From: Paraktedonobacter sp036384215
GTDB taxonomy: Bacteria; Chloroflexota; Ktedonobacteria; Ktedonobacterales; Ktedonobacteraceae
Length of the DNA: 16,364 bases
Reading direction: 5' to 3'
NCBI GenBank assembly: GCA_036384215.1
Contig: DASVMX010000561.1
Coordinates: 1-16,364, forward strand
The notes below the pieces were generated by a model. That model did not search any database. It was not told the DNA's origin and saw only the letters and a list, made by a program, of their open reading frames with translations. Positions 6,573 to 14,491 of this stretch are shown in pieces. The position numbers and the translations under genes are program-made. Position 1 is the stretch's first letter; every line of letters begins with the position of its first letter.

Positions 6573-8066
6573 ATGGAGAAAGTCTTCGTCAATACGACGC
6601 ATCCCCGCACTGTTGCCAGTCTGACTGGAAACCTTGCGCAGTTACATACACTGTTGAGCCAGGCCGCCATGCGCGCCACCCACACCGGCAGAGGTGTGCT
6701 GGCCAGCCTGATCCTGCCTTTCCCTGAGAGCGATCCCTTGCAGATCTTTCGCGCTCTGCACTTTCTTTATCCTGGCGCGTGCTCGTATTGGGAGCAGCCC
6801 GCCCGCCAGACAGCTCTGGCCGGGGCAAGCGCGGCGCTGAGCATCGAGGTCACTGGTTCCAGGCGCTTTGTGGACGCTGCGCTGGCCTGGCGCCAACTGC
6901 GCGATGATGCCCTCGTTCTGTATACTACCGATGAGCTCGCAGATCAGGCCAGCGGACACCACGGTCCCGCGCTTTTTGGTGGCTTCAGCTTCGATCCCCT
7001 GCGCCCGCGCACCCCTCTCTGGCAAGATTTCCCCGATGGGCTGTTGATCTTGCCCAGGCTGCTCTTCCGCCAGCGCAAAGACCTGGCTACAATCACGTTG
7101 AGCTGCCTGGTCCAGGCAACCGATAATCTTGACAACCTGACGAACGCCCTGACACACGAAGTAACACGCTTTTCAGAAGTACTGGCAGCGCTGCCTGAGT
7201 CCGCGGAACAAACATCAGACGAGGCACGGCCTTACAATCTGCGCGATATCTGGCCCGCAAGCTCCTGGAAAGAGCTGGTCGGCCAGACTGTCCGCTTGAT
7301 CCAAAAAGGGAATTTTGCCAAAGTTGTGCTGGCCCGCGAGGTAGAGGTGACCCCAGGCGAGCACCAGTTGCCATTCCATCTGGCAACCACGCTCCAGCGC
7401 CTGCGCCAGAATTATCAGGCAGCCAATGTTTTCGTGTTCCAGCGCGGCGAACGCACTTTCGCAGGCGCTACCCCCGAACGCCTGGTCCACGCGCAGGATG
7501 GACAACTGCACACGGTGGCTCTGGCCGGTTCGGCCCCACGCGGCACAACCGAGGAAGAGGATCTCCGATTGGGCAGTGAGCTGCTGGCCAGTCCGAAAAA
7601 TCGCGCGGAACACGAGTTCGTGACCTCCATGCTGCGCTCTTCGCTGGATCACCTTTGCTCCAGGATCTGGGTTGCGGATACGCCCGAACTGCTGCGCTTG
7701 AAAAATATTCAACACCTGCAAACCGCGATTGTCGGCGAACTCTTGCCAGGTCACAGTATTCTGGAAGCTCTGCACACGCTGCATCCCACCCCGGCTGTAG
7801 GCGGCACCCCTACCGGGCCCGCGCTGGCATTTATTCGCGATCATGAAAACCTGGATCGGGGCTGGTACGCCGGCCCAATCGGTTGGATCGATCTCCAGGG
7901 CAACGGCGAATTCGCCGTTGCCCTGCGCTCTGCTCTGCTAGAAAAACGCCGCGCGACGCTCTTTGCCGGCTGCGGTATCGTCAAAGATTCGAAGCCAGAG
8001 GCCGAGTATCTCGAAACGTGTCTGAAGCTCCAGGTCATTCTGCACAATTTAAGTGGAGAGGAGTAA
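6573..8066 (+). CDS. menF: Isochorismate synthase (menaquinone-specific)
   Basis: Converts chorismate to isochorismate, the committed first step of menaquinone synthesis, with Mg2+ in the cytoplasm. The 497 residues have a variable N-terminal part and a C-terminal chorismate-binding domain (PF00425). Recognisable elements are NFAKVVLAREVEV (Lys250, matching the general-base lysine of isochorismate synthases), FAGATPERL, ALAGSAPRGTT, the acidic segment SPKNRAEHEFV, HPTPAVGGTP, and GWYAGPIGWID with FAGCGIVKDSKPEAEY near the end. Length fits the Bacillus-type MenF/DhbC group. Being first in a men gene cluster settles isochorismate synthase over salicylate or anthranilate synthase. I see no good Shine-Dalgarno before the ATG; the leader ORF ending seven bases upstream may provide coupling. 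menD follows directly, its ribosome binding site lying inside the last codons of this gene. Confidence 0.96.
   Translation: MEKVFVNTTHPRTVASLTGNLAQLHTLLSQAAMRATHTGRGVLASLILPFPESDPLQIFRALHFLYPGACSYWEQPARQTALAGASAALSIEVTGSRRFVDAALAWRQLRDDALVLYTTDELADQASGHHGPALFGGFSFDPLRPRTPLWQDFPDGLLILPRLLFRQRKDLATITLSCLVQATDNLDNLTNALTHEVTRFSEVLAALPESAEQTSDEARPYNLRDIWPASSWKELVGQTVRLIQKGNFAKVVLAREVEVTPGEHQLPFHLATTLQRLRQNYQAANVFVFQRGERTFAGATPERLVHAQDGQLHTVALAGSAPRGTTEEEDLRLGSELLASPKNRAEHEFVTSMLRSSLDHLCSRIWVADTPELLRLKNIQHLQTAIVGELLPGHSILEALHTLHPTPAVGGTPTGPALAFIRDHENLDRGWYAGPIGWIDLQGNGEFAVALRSALLEKRRATLFAGCGIVKDSKPEAEYLETCLKLQVILHNLSGEE
8055..8063 (+). promoter_or_regulatory. Ribosome binding site that fixes the menD start
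   Basis: GGAGAGGAG at the very end of menF is the strongest Shine-Dalgarno in the operon. It lies eight bases before a TTG codon at 8072, in the menD frame and upstream of every conserved MenD motif. This makes TTG the likely initiation codon. Confidence 0.7.
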
Positions 8067-8071
8067 TATTT

Positions 8072-9982
8072 TTGGATACATACGCCGCCAACGAGGAGCA
8101 CAAAGCCACCGTGCTCACCGGTTCCTCCAATAGCAGCGAACCACAAAACCCGACCTACGCCTACATTGGTGCATTTGTGGACGAACTCCGGCGCAGTGGT
8201 CTCCAGCACGTCGTCATCTGTCCCGGCTCGCGCTCAACACCGCTGGCGCTGGTCTTCGCCTCGACGCCAGCCATTCGCCCCTGGATGCACGTCGACGAGC
8301 GTTCCGCGGCCTTCTTCGCGCTGGGCCTGGCCAAACGTCTCAACCAGCCAGTAGCGCTGGTCTGCACCTCTGGCACGGCGGCAGCAAATTTCCTCCCCGC
8401 CGTCGCCGAGGCTCACCTGACCTGCGTGCCGCTGCTGGTGCTGACCGCCGACCGGCCACCCGAATTGCGCGAAGTGGGCGCGCCCCAGGCCATCGATCAG
8501 AACCGCCTCTACGGCACGCACGTGAAATGGTTTATGGAGTGTGCCCTGCCCGAAGCCAGCAACGAAGCCCTGCGCTACATTCGCACTCTGGCCTGCCGCG
8601 CGCTGGCTCAGACGCTCACTGTGCCTATCGGCCCGGTTCATCTGAACATGCCATTCCGCGAACCACTCCTGCCCGCGCCCATCCCCGGCCAGCCACTGCC
8701 TCCCGAAGAGGTCCGCGACCCGCTGGCATGGCACGGGCGCGCCGATGATCGCCCCTATGTTCACGTGGCGCGCGCCCGGCACACTGGCACATCCACTGAA
8801 GAAATACACGGGGAAATCGCCGCCCGGATTGGCGAAAGCCCCCGCGGCCTGATTCTCGCTGGACCTCAAACTGATCCCGAACTGGCGAATACGCTGCTCC
8901 AACTCGCTCACAAGACTGGCTATCCCATCCTGGCCGACCCGCTCTCACAACTGCGCGACAAAGGGCAAACCGAAGACCTGGTTATCTCCAGCTACGATGC
9001 ATTCCTGCGCAGTGAACGTTTTCTCGCTAGCTACGAGCCACAACTCATTCTGCGCTGCGGGGCCATGCCGACATCCAAGCCAGTTCTGCTCTACCTCAAA
9101 CGCTATGCCCATTGCTCACATATAATCATTGACCCGCACCAGGGCTGGGAAGAACCAACCCAACTCGCCAGCACCATCATCTATAGTGGGACACAGAATT
9201 TCTGCCTTGAGTTGAGCGGTATGCTAGACTTCCTGGACTATCCGAGCGATACAAAAGAAAGCCTGGCACAACAGGAACGCAAAGCATGGGCCGCGGCATG
9301 GCGCAAGGCCGACCGCGCCACACGCGCGGCACTTGCCAGCGCTATCCTGGACTTCCCCGCGCTTTTCGAGGGCCGCGTCTTTAGCGAACTGGCGGAGCTT
9401 TTACCCGCTCATGCGCTGCTCTATGCCGGCAATAGTATGCCGATCCGCGATATGGACACGTTCTTCTGGCCTGAAGCATATGAGCTGCGTTGTCTGGGCA
9501 ACCGCGGCGCAAATGGCATCGACGGCGTTGTTTCCAGCGCGCTGGGGGCCAGCGCGGGCGATCCCAACCAGCCCGCCGTACTGGTCATCGGCGATCTCTC
9601 GTTCTTTCACGATCTCAATGGCCTGCTCGCAGCCCGTCTGCATCATCTCAATCTGATAATCATCCTGGTCAACAACGACGGTGGAGGCATCTTCTCGTTC
9701 CTGCCTCAAGCCGCCTATCCAGAGCATTTTGAGCAACTCTTTGGCACTCCCACCGGCCTGGATTTTCGCCCGGTCGTGGAAATGTACGGCGGCAGTTTCC
9801 AGCGTGTAACCTCCTGGGACGAGTTTCGCCAGGAACTGCAAAGCGGACTTAACTCCGGTGGATTACACGTCATCGAGGTTCCCACCGAGCGATCCAGCAA
9901 TGTCACCATGCATCGCCAGCTCTGGCAAGCCACGGAACAAGCGCTGGAACAGGCGGGACTCCTCATAGAGGGCAAAGCATGA
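8072..9982 (+). CDS. menD: 2-succinyl-5-enolpyruvyl-6-hydroxy-3-cyclohexene-1-carboxylate (SEPHCHC) synthase
   Basis: Thiamine-diphosphate enzyme that decarboxylates 2-oxoglutarate and adds the succinyl unit to isochorismate, giving SEPHCHC. Motifs: VICPGSRSTPLAL at the N-terminus, HVDERSAAFFALGLAK with Glu76 matching the conserved ThDP-activating glutamate, LTADRPPELREVGAPQAIDQ in the middle, and GNSMPIRDMD, GNRGANGIDG and GDLSFFHDLNG (Asp508) followed by NNDGGGIF, the Mg-ThDP binding site. I start at TTG 8072 because of the strong ribosome binding site at 8055-8063. No ATG occurs between there and the first motif, and starts further upstream would lie inside menF. This gives 636 residues, longer than the 550-580 of well-studied MenD proteins. 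About 30 of the extra residues are a hydrophilic Ser/Asn-rich N-terminal tail of no known role. The gene is translationally linked to menF and followed by menH. Confidence 0.96.
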   Translation: MDTYAANEEHKATVLTGSSNSSEPQNPTYAYIGAFVDELRRSGLQHVVICPGSRSTPLALVFASTPAIRPWMHVDERSAAFFALGLAKRLNQPVALVCTSGTAAANFLPAVAEAHLTCVPLLVLTADRPPELREVGAPQAIDQNRLYGTHVKWFMECALPEASNEALRYIRTLACRALAQTLTVPIGPVHLNMPFREPLLPAPIPGQPLPPEEVRDPLAWHGRADDRPYVHVARARHTGTSTEEIHGEIAARIGESPRGLILAGPQTDPELANTLLQLAHKTGYPILADPLSQLRDKGQTEDLVISSYDAFLRSERFLASYEPQLILRCGAMPTSKPVLLYLKRYAHCSHIIIDPHQGWEEPTQLASTIIYSGTQNFCLELSGMLDFLDYPSDTKESLAQQERKAWAAAWRKADRATRAALASAILDFPALFEGRVFSELAELLPAHALLYAGNSMPIRDMDTFFWPEAYELRCLGNRGANGIDGVVSSALGASAGDPNQPAVLVIGDLSFFHDLNGLLAARLHHLNLIIILVNNDGGGIFSFLPQAAYPEHFEQLFGTPTGLDFRPVVEMYGGSFQRVTSWDEFRQELQSGLNSGGLHVIEVPTERSSNVTMHRQLWQATEQALEQAGLLIEGKA

Positions 9983-10020
9983 AACAGCGGGTGAAGCGTA
10001 AGATAGAAGGCAAGGCATAA
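9965..10020 (+). repeat. Imperfect direct repeat at the menD end and menH leader
   Basis: The last 18 bases of menD (9965-9982) are echoed at 10003-10020 with three differences. Both copies would read Ile-Glu-Gly-Lys-Ala-stop, but the second is in another frame (offset 38). The second copy supplies the AAGG-containing stretch before the menH ATG at 10022, so a small local duplication may have created the menH ribosome binding site. Confidence 0.5.
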
Positions 10021-10021
10021 G

Positions 10022-10858
10022 ATGGAAGTTCAGCCAATTCTGGTAAATGGCGTCCACCTGGGCGTCTTGCAAGACGGCGAAACGCGTATTCCACGCCAGA
10101 CACTCGTGCTCCTCCACGGCTTTACTGGCTGCGCGGCAAATTGGTCCGTGCTCCTACCCTTGCTGAGACAGTCTGGACGCCGCTTGATCGCGCTGGATCT
10201 ACTCGGCCACGGCCAGGCGGACGCACCAACTGATCCCGCCCGCTACAGCATCGAACATTGCCAGACCGATATTCTCGCGGCCCTGCGCGTGCTGAACGTG
10301 CTGCCAGGCGAAGCTATTCTGCTCGGCTATTCACTGGGAGGGCGCATCGCGCTCTACACTGCCTTCTCCGGCTTCTTGCGCGGGCTCATTCTAGAAAGTG
10401 CCTCGCCCGGTCTGGCCAGCGCGGCTGAACGCGAGCAGCGCTGCCAGAGCGATAATGCCCTGGCCGAGCGTATTGAGCGCGAGGGTGTAGAGGCTTTTAT
10501 CGACTACTGGGAGCAAATCCCGCTCTTTGCCAGCCAGAACAGCCTGCCACGAGAGGCGCGTAGCGCTCTACGCGCGCAGCGCCTCAACAATCGCGCCGGC
10601 GGCCTGGCCAACAGCCTGCGCGGAGTCGGCACTGGCGTACAGCCCGCGCTTCACGCACACTTGCCTGAGTTTAACCTGCCCACATTGCTGATGGCAGGCG
10701 AGCTCGATGCAAAATTTTGTCAGATCGCCCGCCAGATGGCCACGAGCATGCCCCAGGCCAGCCTGGCTCTCGTACCCGCTGCCGGGCACACTATTCACCT
10801 TGAACAGCCAGCGCGTTTTGCCGTGCTTGTCAACGAGTTTTGCAATGCGCTATGCTGA
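10022..10858 (+). CDS. menH: 2-succinyl-6-hydroxy-2,4-cyclohexadiene-1-carboxylate (SHCHC) synthase
   Basis: Alpha/beta hydrolase-fold enzyme that removes pyruvate from SEPHCHC to form SHCHC. The 278 residues carry LLHGFTGCAANW (oxyanion-hole region), the nucleophile elbow GYSLGG with Ser104, the acid Asp229 in MAGELDAKF, and His256 in AAGHTIHLEQP: a complete Ser-Asp-His triad in the expected order. Alpha/beta hydrolases are hard to name by sequence alone. Placement between menD and menB, the same slot as in Bacillus, makes MenH the natural call. The start ATG follows AGAAGGCAAGGCATAAG. The gap from menD is 39 bases, and menB follows after 50 bases with its own ribosome binding site. Confidence 0.9.
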   Translation: MEVQPILVNGVHLGVLQDGETRIPRQTLVLLHGFTGCAANWSVLLPLLRQSGRRLIALDLLGHGQADAPTDPARYSIEHCQTDILAALRVLNVLPGEAILLGYSLGGRIALYTAFSGFLRGLILESASPGLASAAEREQRCQSDNALAERIEREGVEAFIDYWEQIPLFASQNSLPREARSALRAQRLNNRAGGLANSLRGVGTGVQPALHAHLPEFNLPTLLMAGELDAKFCQIARQMATSMPQASLALVPAAGHTIHLEQPARFAVLVNEFCNALC

Positions 10859-10894
10859 TAATAGATGAGAATCCAACTGTTTTTTTACTGAACC

Positions 10895-10900
10895 AAGGAG
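10895..10900 (+). promoter_or_regulatory. Ribosome binding site of menB
   Basis: AAGGAG sits eight bases before the ATG at 10909. It rules out the upstream in-frame ATG at 10840, which overlaps the end of menH and would add 23 residues unlike any MenB N-terminus. Confidence 0.85.
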
Positions 10901-10908
10901 CAAAAAGA

Positions 10909-11727
10909 ATGTCAGTCAACTGGGAAAAAATCGGAGATTATACCGATATCTTTTTTGAAAAGGCCGAAGGCATCGGCAAAATTACGATCAATCGGCCAGA
11001 TGTACACAACGCTTTCCGCCCGCAGACCCTTACCGAGATGATCCACGCCTTTGAGTTATGCCGCGAAGATCCCGAAGTCGGGGTTGTGATTCTGACTGGC
11101 GCTGGCGGCAGGGCTTTCTGCTCGGGCGGCGACCAGCGTGTGCGCGGCCAGGGCGGCTACGTGGGCGATGATGGCGTGCCGCGTTTGAACGCGCTTGATT
11201 TACAGCGCTCGATCAAATATCTGCCCAAACCGGTCATTGCTATGGTCGCCGGCTATGCTATCGGCGGCGGCCATGTGCTGCACCTGCTCTGCGATCTGAC
11301 CATCGCGGCTGACAATGCGCGCTTCGGCCAGACCGGCCCCAAAGTGGGCAGCTTCGACGCCGGTTGGGGCGCGACCTATATGGCGCGCGTGGTTGGGCAC
11401 AAGAAGGCGCGCGAAATCTGGTATCTCTGCCGCCAGTATGACGCCCAGGAGGCGCTGGATATGGGCCTGGTCAATACGGTCGTGCCCCTGGCCGAGCTGG
11501 AAGAGACCACAATCCAGTGGTGCCGGGAAATTCTCGAAAAAAGCCCGATTGCTCTGCGCTTCCTGAAAGCAGCCTTCAACGCCGATACCGATGGCCTGTC
11601 CGGTATCCAGCAGCTCGCGGGCGACGCGACCATGCTCTACTATATGACCGAAGAAGGCAAAGAGGGCAAGAATGCCTTCCTGGAGAAACGCAAACCCGAC
11701 TTCTCTAAATTCCCGCGCCTGCCCTGA
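10909..11727 (+). CDS. menB: 1,4-dihydroxy-2-naphthoyl-CoA synthase
   Basis: Crotonase-fold enzyme that closes the second ring, turning o-succinylbenzoyl-CoA into 1,4-dihydroxy-2-naphthoyl-CoA. With the start at 10909 it has 272 residues, the normal MenB length. Very well conserved: FCSGGDQRVRG, PKPVIAMVAGYAIGGGHVLH, CDLTIAADNARFGQTGPKVGSF split over the crotonase core, KKAREIWYLCRQYDA, MGLVNTVVPL and a C-terminal RKPDFSKF. It keeps Gln141-Thr-Gly143 and Trp153, corresponding to the residues that hold the bicarbonate cofactor in Escherichia coli MenB, so it should be the bicarbonate-dependent type. The 50-base gap after menH is AT-rich with a T-run at about 10880-10887, but no hairpin precedes it, so I do not call a terminator. 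menC starts five bases after its stop. Confidence 0.98.
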   Translation: MSVNWEKIGDYTDIFFEKAEGIGKITINRPDVHNAFRPQTLTEMIHAFELCREDPEVGVVILTGAGGRAFCSGGDQRVRGQGGYVGDDGVPRLNALDLQRSIKYLPKPVIAMVAGYAIGGGHVLHLLCDLTIAADNARFGQTGPKVGSFDAGWGATYMARVVGHKKAREIWYLCRQYDAQEALDMGLVNTVVPLAELEETTIQWCREILEKSPIALRFLKAAFNADTDGLSGIQQLAGDATMLYYMTEEGKEGKNAFLEKRKPDFSKFPRLP

Positions 11728-11732
11728 TCGCT

Positions 11733-12875
11733 ATGAAACTGCTCAATCTCACCTGGTCACGCTATCGCGTCCCGTTTCGCGCGGCGTTTCACACGGCTCA
11801 CGGCGCGCTCACCTATCGCTCTGGCGCGCTCGTGACCATTTATACCGCCGATGGCCACACTGGCTCTGGCGAAATCGCGCCGCTGCCCACTCACAGCGGA
11901 CACGCCCTGGACGAGTCGCTCAGCGCTCTGCCCGCGCTGGCGCGTACCCTGCAAGGCAGGGATCTGCCGGATATTCTGCGCTTCCTGGCTGTCCAGAACG
12001 AGGACGAGCAGTTACCTCCCTCGCTGATCTGCGGCCTGGAAAGCGCGCTGCTCGACGCCTGGGGCCAGATCAGCGGCCTGCGCGTGGCTGATCTGCTGGC
12101 ACGCGGCTATCCCTTTGAGCACAACAATTCGCAAGTCGCGTCAAGGGAGCGAGTCCCTGTCAACGCTGTCATCAGTGGAACAAGCACCGAGGCCACTATC
12201 GCCAGCGCACAGGCTGCGCTGACACTTGGTTTCACCTGTCTCAAACTCAAGCTGACAGAAGCCTCACCCGCCGCGCTTGAACGCGTGGCCGCTCTGCGCG
12301 CCGCCATTGGTCCCGCGCCACGCCTGCGCCTGGACGCCAATGAAGGCTGGCAAAGCGAACAGGCCCGCGGTCTGCTTGTTCAATGCGCTCCCTATGATAT
12401 CGAGTACGTCGAACAGCCATTGCCAGCCCGCGATTTGAGCGGTCTGGCCGCGCTACGCCGCATTTCGCCGATTCCACTGGCCGCTGACGAGGCCGTGAGC
12501 GGTCTGGCCAGCGCCCGGCGGCTTCTGCGAGCGCAGGCAGCCGACGTACTGATTCTCAAACCGCAACTGGCTGGCGGACTTCACGCCTGCCGCCGCATTA
12601 TTCAAGAAGCATACGCGCAGGGTGTAACCTGCGTCATTACCAGCACACTGGAAACAGGGATAGGCGTTAGCGCGGCCCTGCACCTTGCCGCGGCCTCGCC
12701 TGAAATCACGCTTCCCTGCGGTCTTGCGACGCTCCCTCTGCTGGAACACGATCTACTTGGTACAAATCTGCCTGTACAACAAGGATGGTTGGAGCTGCCT
12801 GCCGCACCCGGCCTCGGCGTTCACCTGGACCAGGCCATGCTCAACCGTTTTCTCCCTCAACCCGATGAAAGCTAG
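11733..12875 (+). CDS. menC: o-Succinylbenzoate synthase
   Basis: Enolase-superfamily enzyme that dehydrates SHCHC to o-succinylbenzoate. The N-terminal capping domain is followed by a barrel with the full catalytic set. The KxK motif is K171-L-K173. Metal ligands are D201 (LRLDANEGW), E227 (EYVEQPLPARDL) and D252 (LAADEAVS). The opposite-face lysine is K276 (ADVLILKPQLAGG). Spacing matches known OSB synthases. At 380 residues it is a normal length for the Gram-positive-type (MenC type 2) group. Some relatives of this group also racemise N-acylamino acids, so a side activity is possible, but the operon position makes menaquinone synthesis the main role. It starts five bases after menB with no separate Shine-Dalgarno, consistent with translational coupling, and ends seven bases before menE. 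Confidence 0.95.
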   Translation: MKLLNLTWSRYRVPFRAAFHTAHGALTYRSGALVTIYTADGHTGSGEIAPLPTHSGHALDESLSALPALARTLQGRDLPDILRFLAVQNEDEQLPPSLICGLESALLDAWGQISGLRVADLLARGYPFEHNNSQVASRERVPVNAVISGTSTEATIASAQAALTLGFTCLKLKLTEASPAALERVAALRAAIGPAPRLRLDANEGWQSEQARGLLVQCAPYDIEYVEQPLPARDLSGLAALRRISPIPLAADEAVSGLASARRLLRAQAADVLILKPQLAGGLHACRRIIQEAYAQGVTCVITSTLETGIGVSAALHLAAASPEITLPCGLATLPLLEHDLLGTNLPVQQGWLELPAAPGLGVHLDQAMLNRFLPQPDES

Positions 12876-12882
12876 CTAAACC

Positions 12883-14442
12883 ATGCAACAAACACTCTCA
12901 CCTTCGCTCCCCAACTGGCTGACTCGCTGCTCCGAAAACATGCCCACCGACCTCGCGGTTCAATGCGGGCCGGTGCGCTGGAGCTTTGCCGAACTGGCCC
13001 GCCAGGCCGACCAACTGGCCGGCCAACTGGCCGCGGCAGGTGTGGGCGCGGAGAGCCGCGTGGCCTTGCTGGCCTCCAACGGGCTGGCCTACATCGCCTT
13101 TGTTCACGCCCTCACGCGCCTGGGAGCCATTCTCGTTCCGCTTAACACCCGCCTGACACAGGAAGAATTGTGCTGGCAGATCCACGATGTCCGGGCGCAA
13201 CTCCTGGTCAGCACGCCCGACATGGAAACCCGCGCCAGTGCTATTGCCATCTCCCTGCCAGCTCTCCCACGCGCTATCCTGCAAACTGTCTCGTTCACCC
13301 CTGAACAGAGCCAGATCCACCTGCACACAACAGAAGACCATCCCTATCCTTCCAGTGATATCACTCCACACTCCCTGATCGATCTCTCAGCAACACAGGT
13401 CATTATGTATACTTCAGGAACAACGGGCAAACCAAAGGGCGTGATCATTACCTATGGCATGCAGTGGTGGAACGCCAGCAGCTCGGCCCTGAACCTGGGC
13501 CACAGTCTGGATGATCGCTGGCTGGCCTGTCTGCCGTTCTTTCACATCGGCGGACTCTCGATCCTCATGCGCAGCGTGATCTATGGCATCAGCGTGATTG
13601 TGCTGGAAAAATTCGACGAGCATGCGGTTAATCAGGCCATTCGAGAAGATGGAGTGACCATTATCTCGGTGGTAGCTGTGATGTTACAGCGTATGCTCAC
13701 CGCTCTGCTCGTAGAAGACACGCGGGCGCGTTATCCCGCGGCTTTGCGCTGCGTTCTGCTGGGCGGTGGTCCCGCGCCACGCCCGCTGCTGGAACAATGC
13801 GCCAGTCTGAACATCCCGGTCGCCCAATCCTATGGCCTGACCGAATCGTGTTCACAGGCGGTCACACTCGCGCCAGCCGACGCCCTGCGCAAACTTGGCT
13901 CAGCCGGTCGCCCGCTTCTACCGGTTCAGCTTGAAATCAGGCAGAAAAACGCACTCGCGCCAGCCGGGGAGGCGGGTGTTATCTACTTGCAAGGTCCGAC
14001 TATCACGCCTGGTTACGCCAATCGGCCCGCGGAAACGGCTGAGGCCTTTCAGGACGGCTGGTTCTGTACCGGCGACCTGGGCTATCTCGATACCGATGGC
14101 TACCTCTACGTGCTCGATCGGCGTTCCGACCTGATCATCTCCGGTGGCGAAAATGTCTATCCAGCCGAGGTCGAAAGCGTACTCCTGGCTCATCCAGCCA
14201 TCGCCGAAGCTGGTGTCTGCGGTCAACCCGATCCTCAATGGGGCCAGGTCGCCGTGGCCTTCGTCAAAACGCACCCCGGCCAGTCCGTGGATACCCAGGC
14301 CATTCTGGAACACGCCCGTCAGCGCCTCGCCCGCTACAAAGTTCCACGCGCCATCTACCTCGTTGATGAACTCCCACGCAACTCATCTGGCAAAATGCTA
14401 CGCCGGGAGTTGCCCGCGCTGCTCCCTCAAAATGGAAAATAG
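12883..14442 (+). CDS. menE: o-Succinylbenzoate--CoA ligase
   Basis: Adenylate-forming enzyme that activates o-succinylbenzoate with ATP and joins it to CoA for MenB. The 519 residues contain the A3 phosphate loop YTSGTTGKPKG (176-186), PFFHIGGLS, the QSYGLTESC motif, the hinge region with GDLGYLDTDGYLYV and DRRSDLIISGGENVYP, and the C-terminal LPRNSSGKMLRREL with catalytic Lys504. All three conserved cores of the ANL superfamily are intact. The start ATG comes seven bases after the menC stop, without an evident ribosome binding site, so it probably depends on coupling. It is the last men gene: the next gene is convergent, 49 bases away. No intrinsic terminator is visible after it. Confidence 0.95.
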   Translation: MQQTLSPSLPNWLTRCSENMPTDLAVQCGPVRWSFAELARQADQLAGQLAAAGVGAESRVALLASNGLAYIAFVHALTRLGAILVPLNTRLTQEELCWQIHDVRAQLLVSTPDMETRASAIAISLPALPRAILQTVSFTPEQSQIHLHTTEDHPYPSSDITPHSLIDLSATQVIMYTSGTTGKPKGVIITYGMQWWNASSSALNLGHSLDDRWLACLPFFHIGGLSILMRSVIYGISVIVLEKFDEHAVNQAIREDGVTIISVVAVMLQRMLTALLVEDTRARYPAALRCVLLGGGPAPRPLLEQCASLNIPVAQSYGLTESCSQAVTLAPADALRKLGSAGRPLLPVQLEIRQKNALAPAGEAGVIYLQGPTITPGYANRPAETAEAFQDGWFCTGDLGYLDTDGYLYVLDRRSDLIISGGENVYPAEVESVLLAHPAIAEAGVCGQPDPQWGQVAVAFVKTHPGQSVDTQAILEHARQRLARYKVPRAIYLVDELPRNSSGKMLRRELPALLPQNGK

Positions 14443-14491
14443 TCGCGCTAACCACCTGTCCATTTCTGCGGCCACCATTCCAGACAAGGCA

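Noticed and set aside
7883..8071. Upstream extension of menD to an ATG at 7883
   Set aside because: It would overlap menF by more than 180 bases in another frame and adds sequence unlike MenD. The strong ribosome binding site at 8055-8063 supports TTG 8072.
10840..10908. Upstream menB start at 10840
   Set aside because: The extra 23 residues do not resemble MenB, the site has no ribosome binding site, and AAGGAG is correctly placed for 10909.
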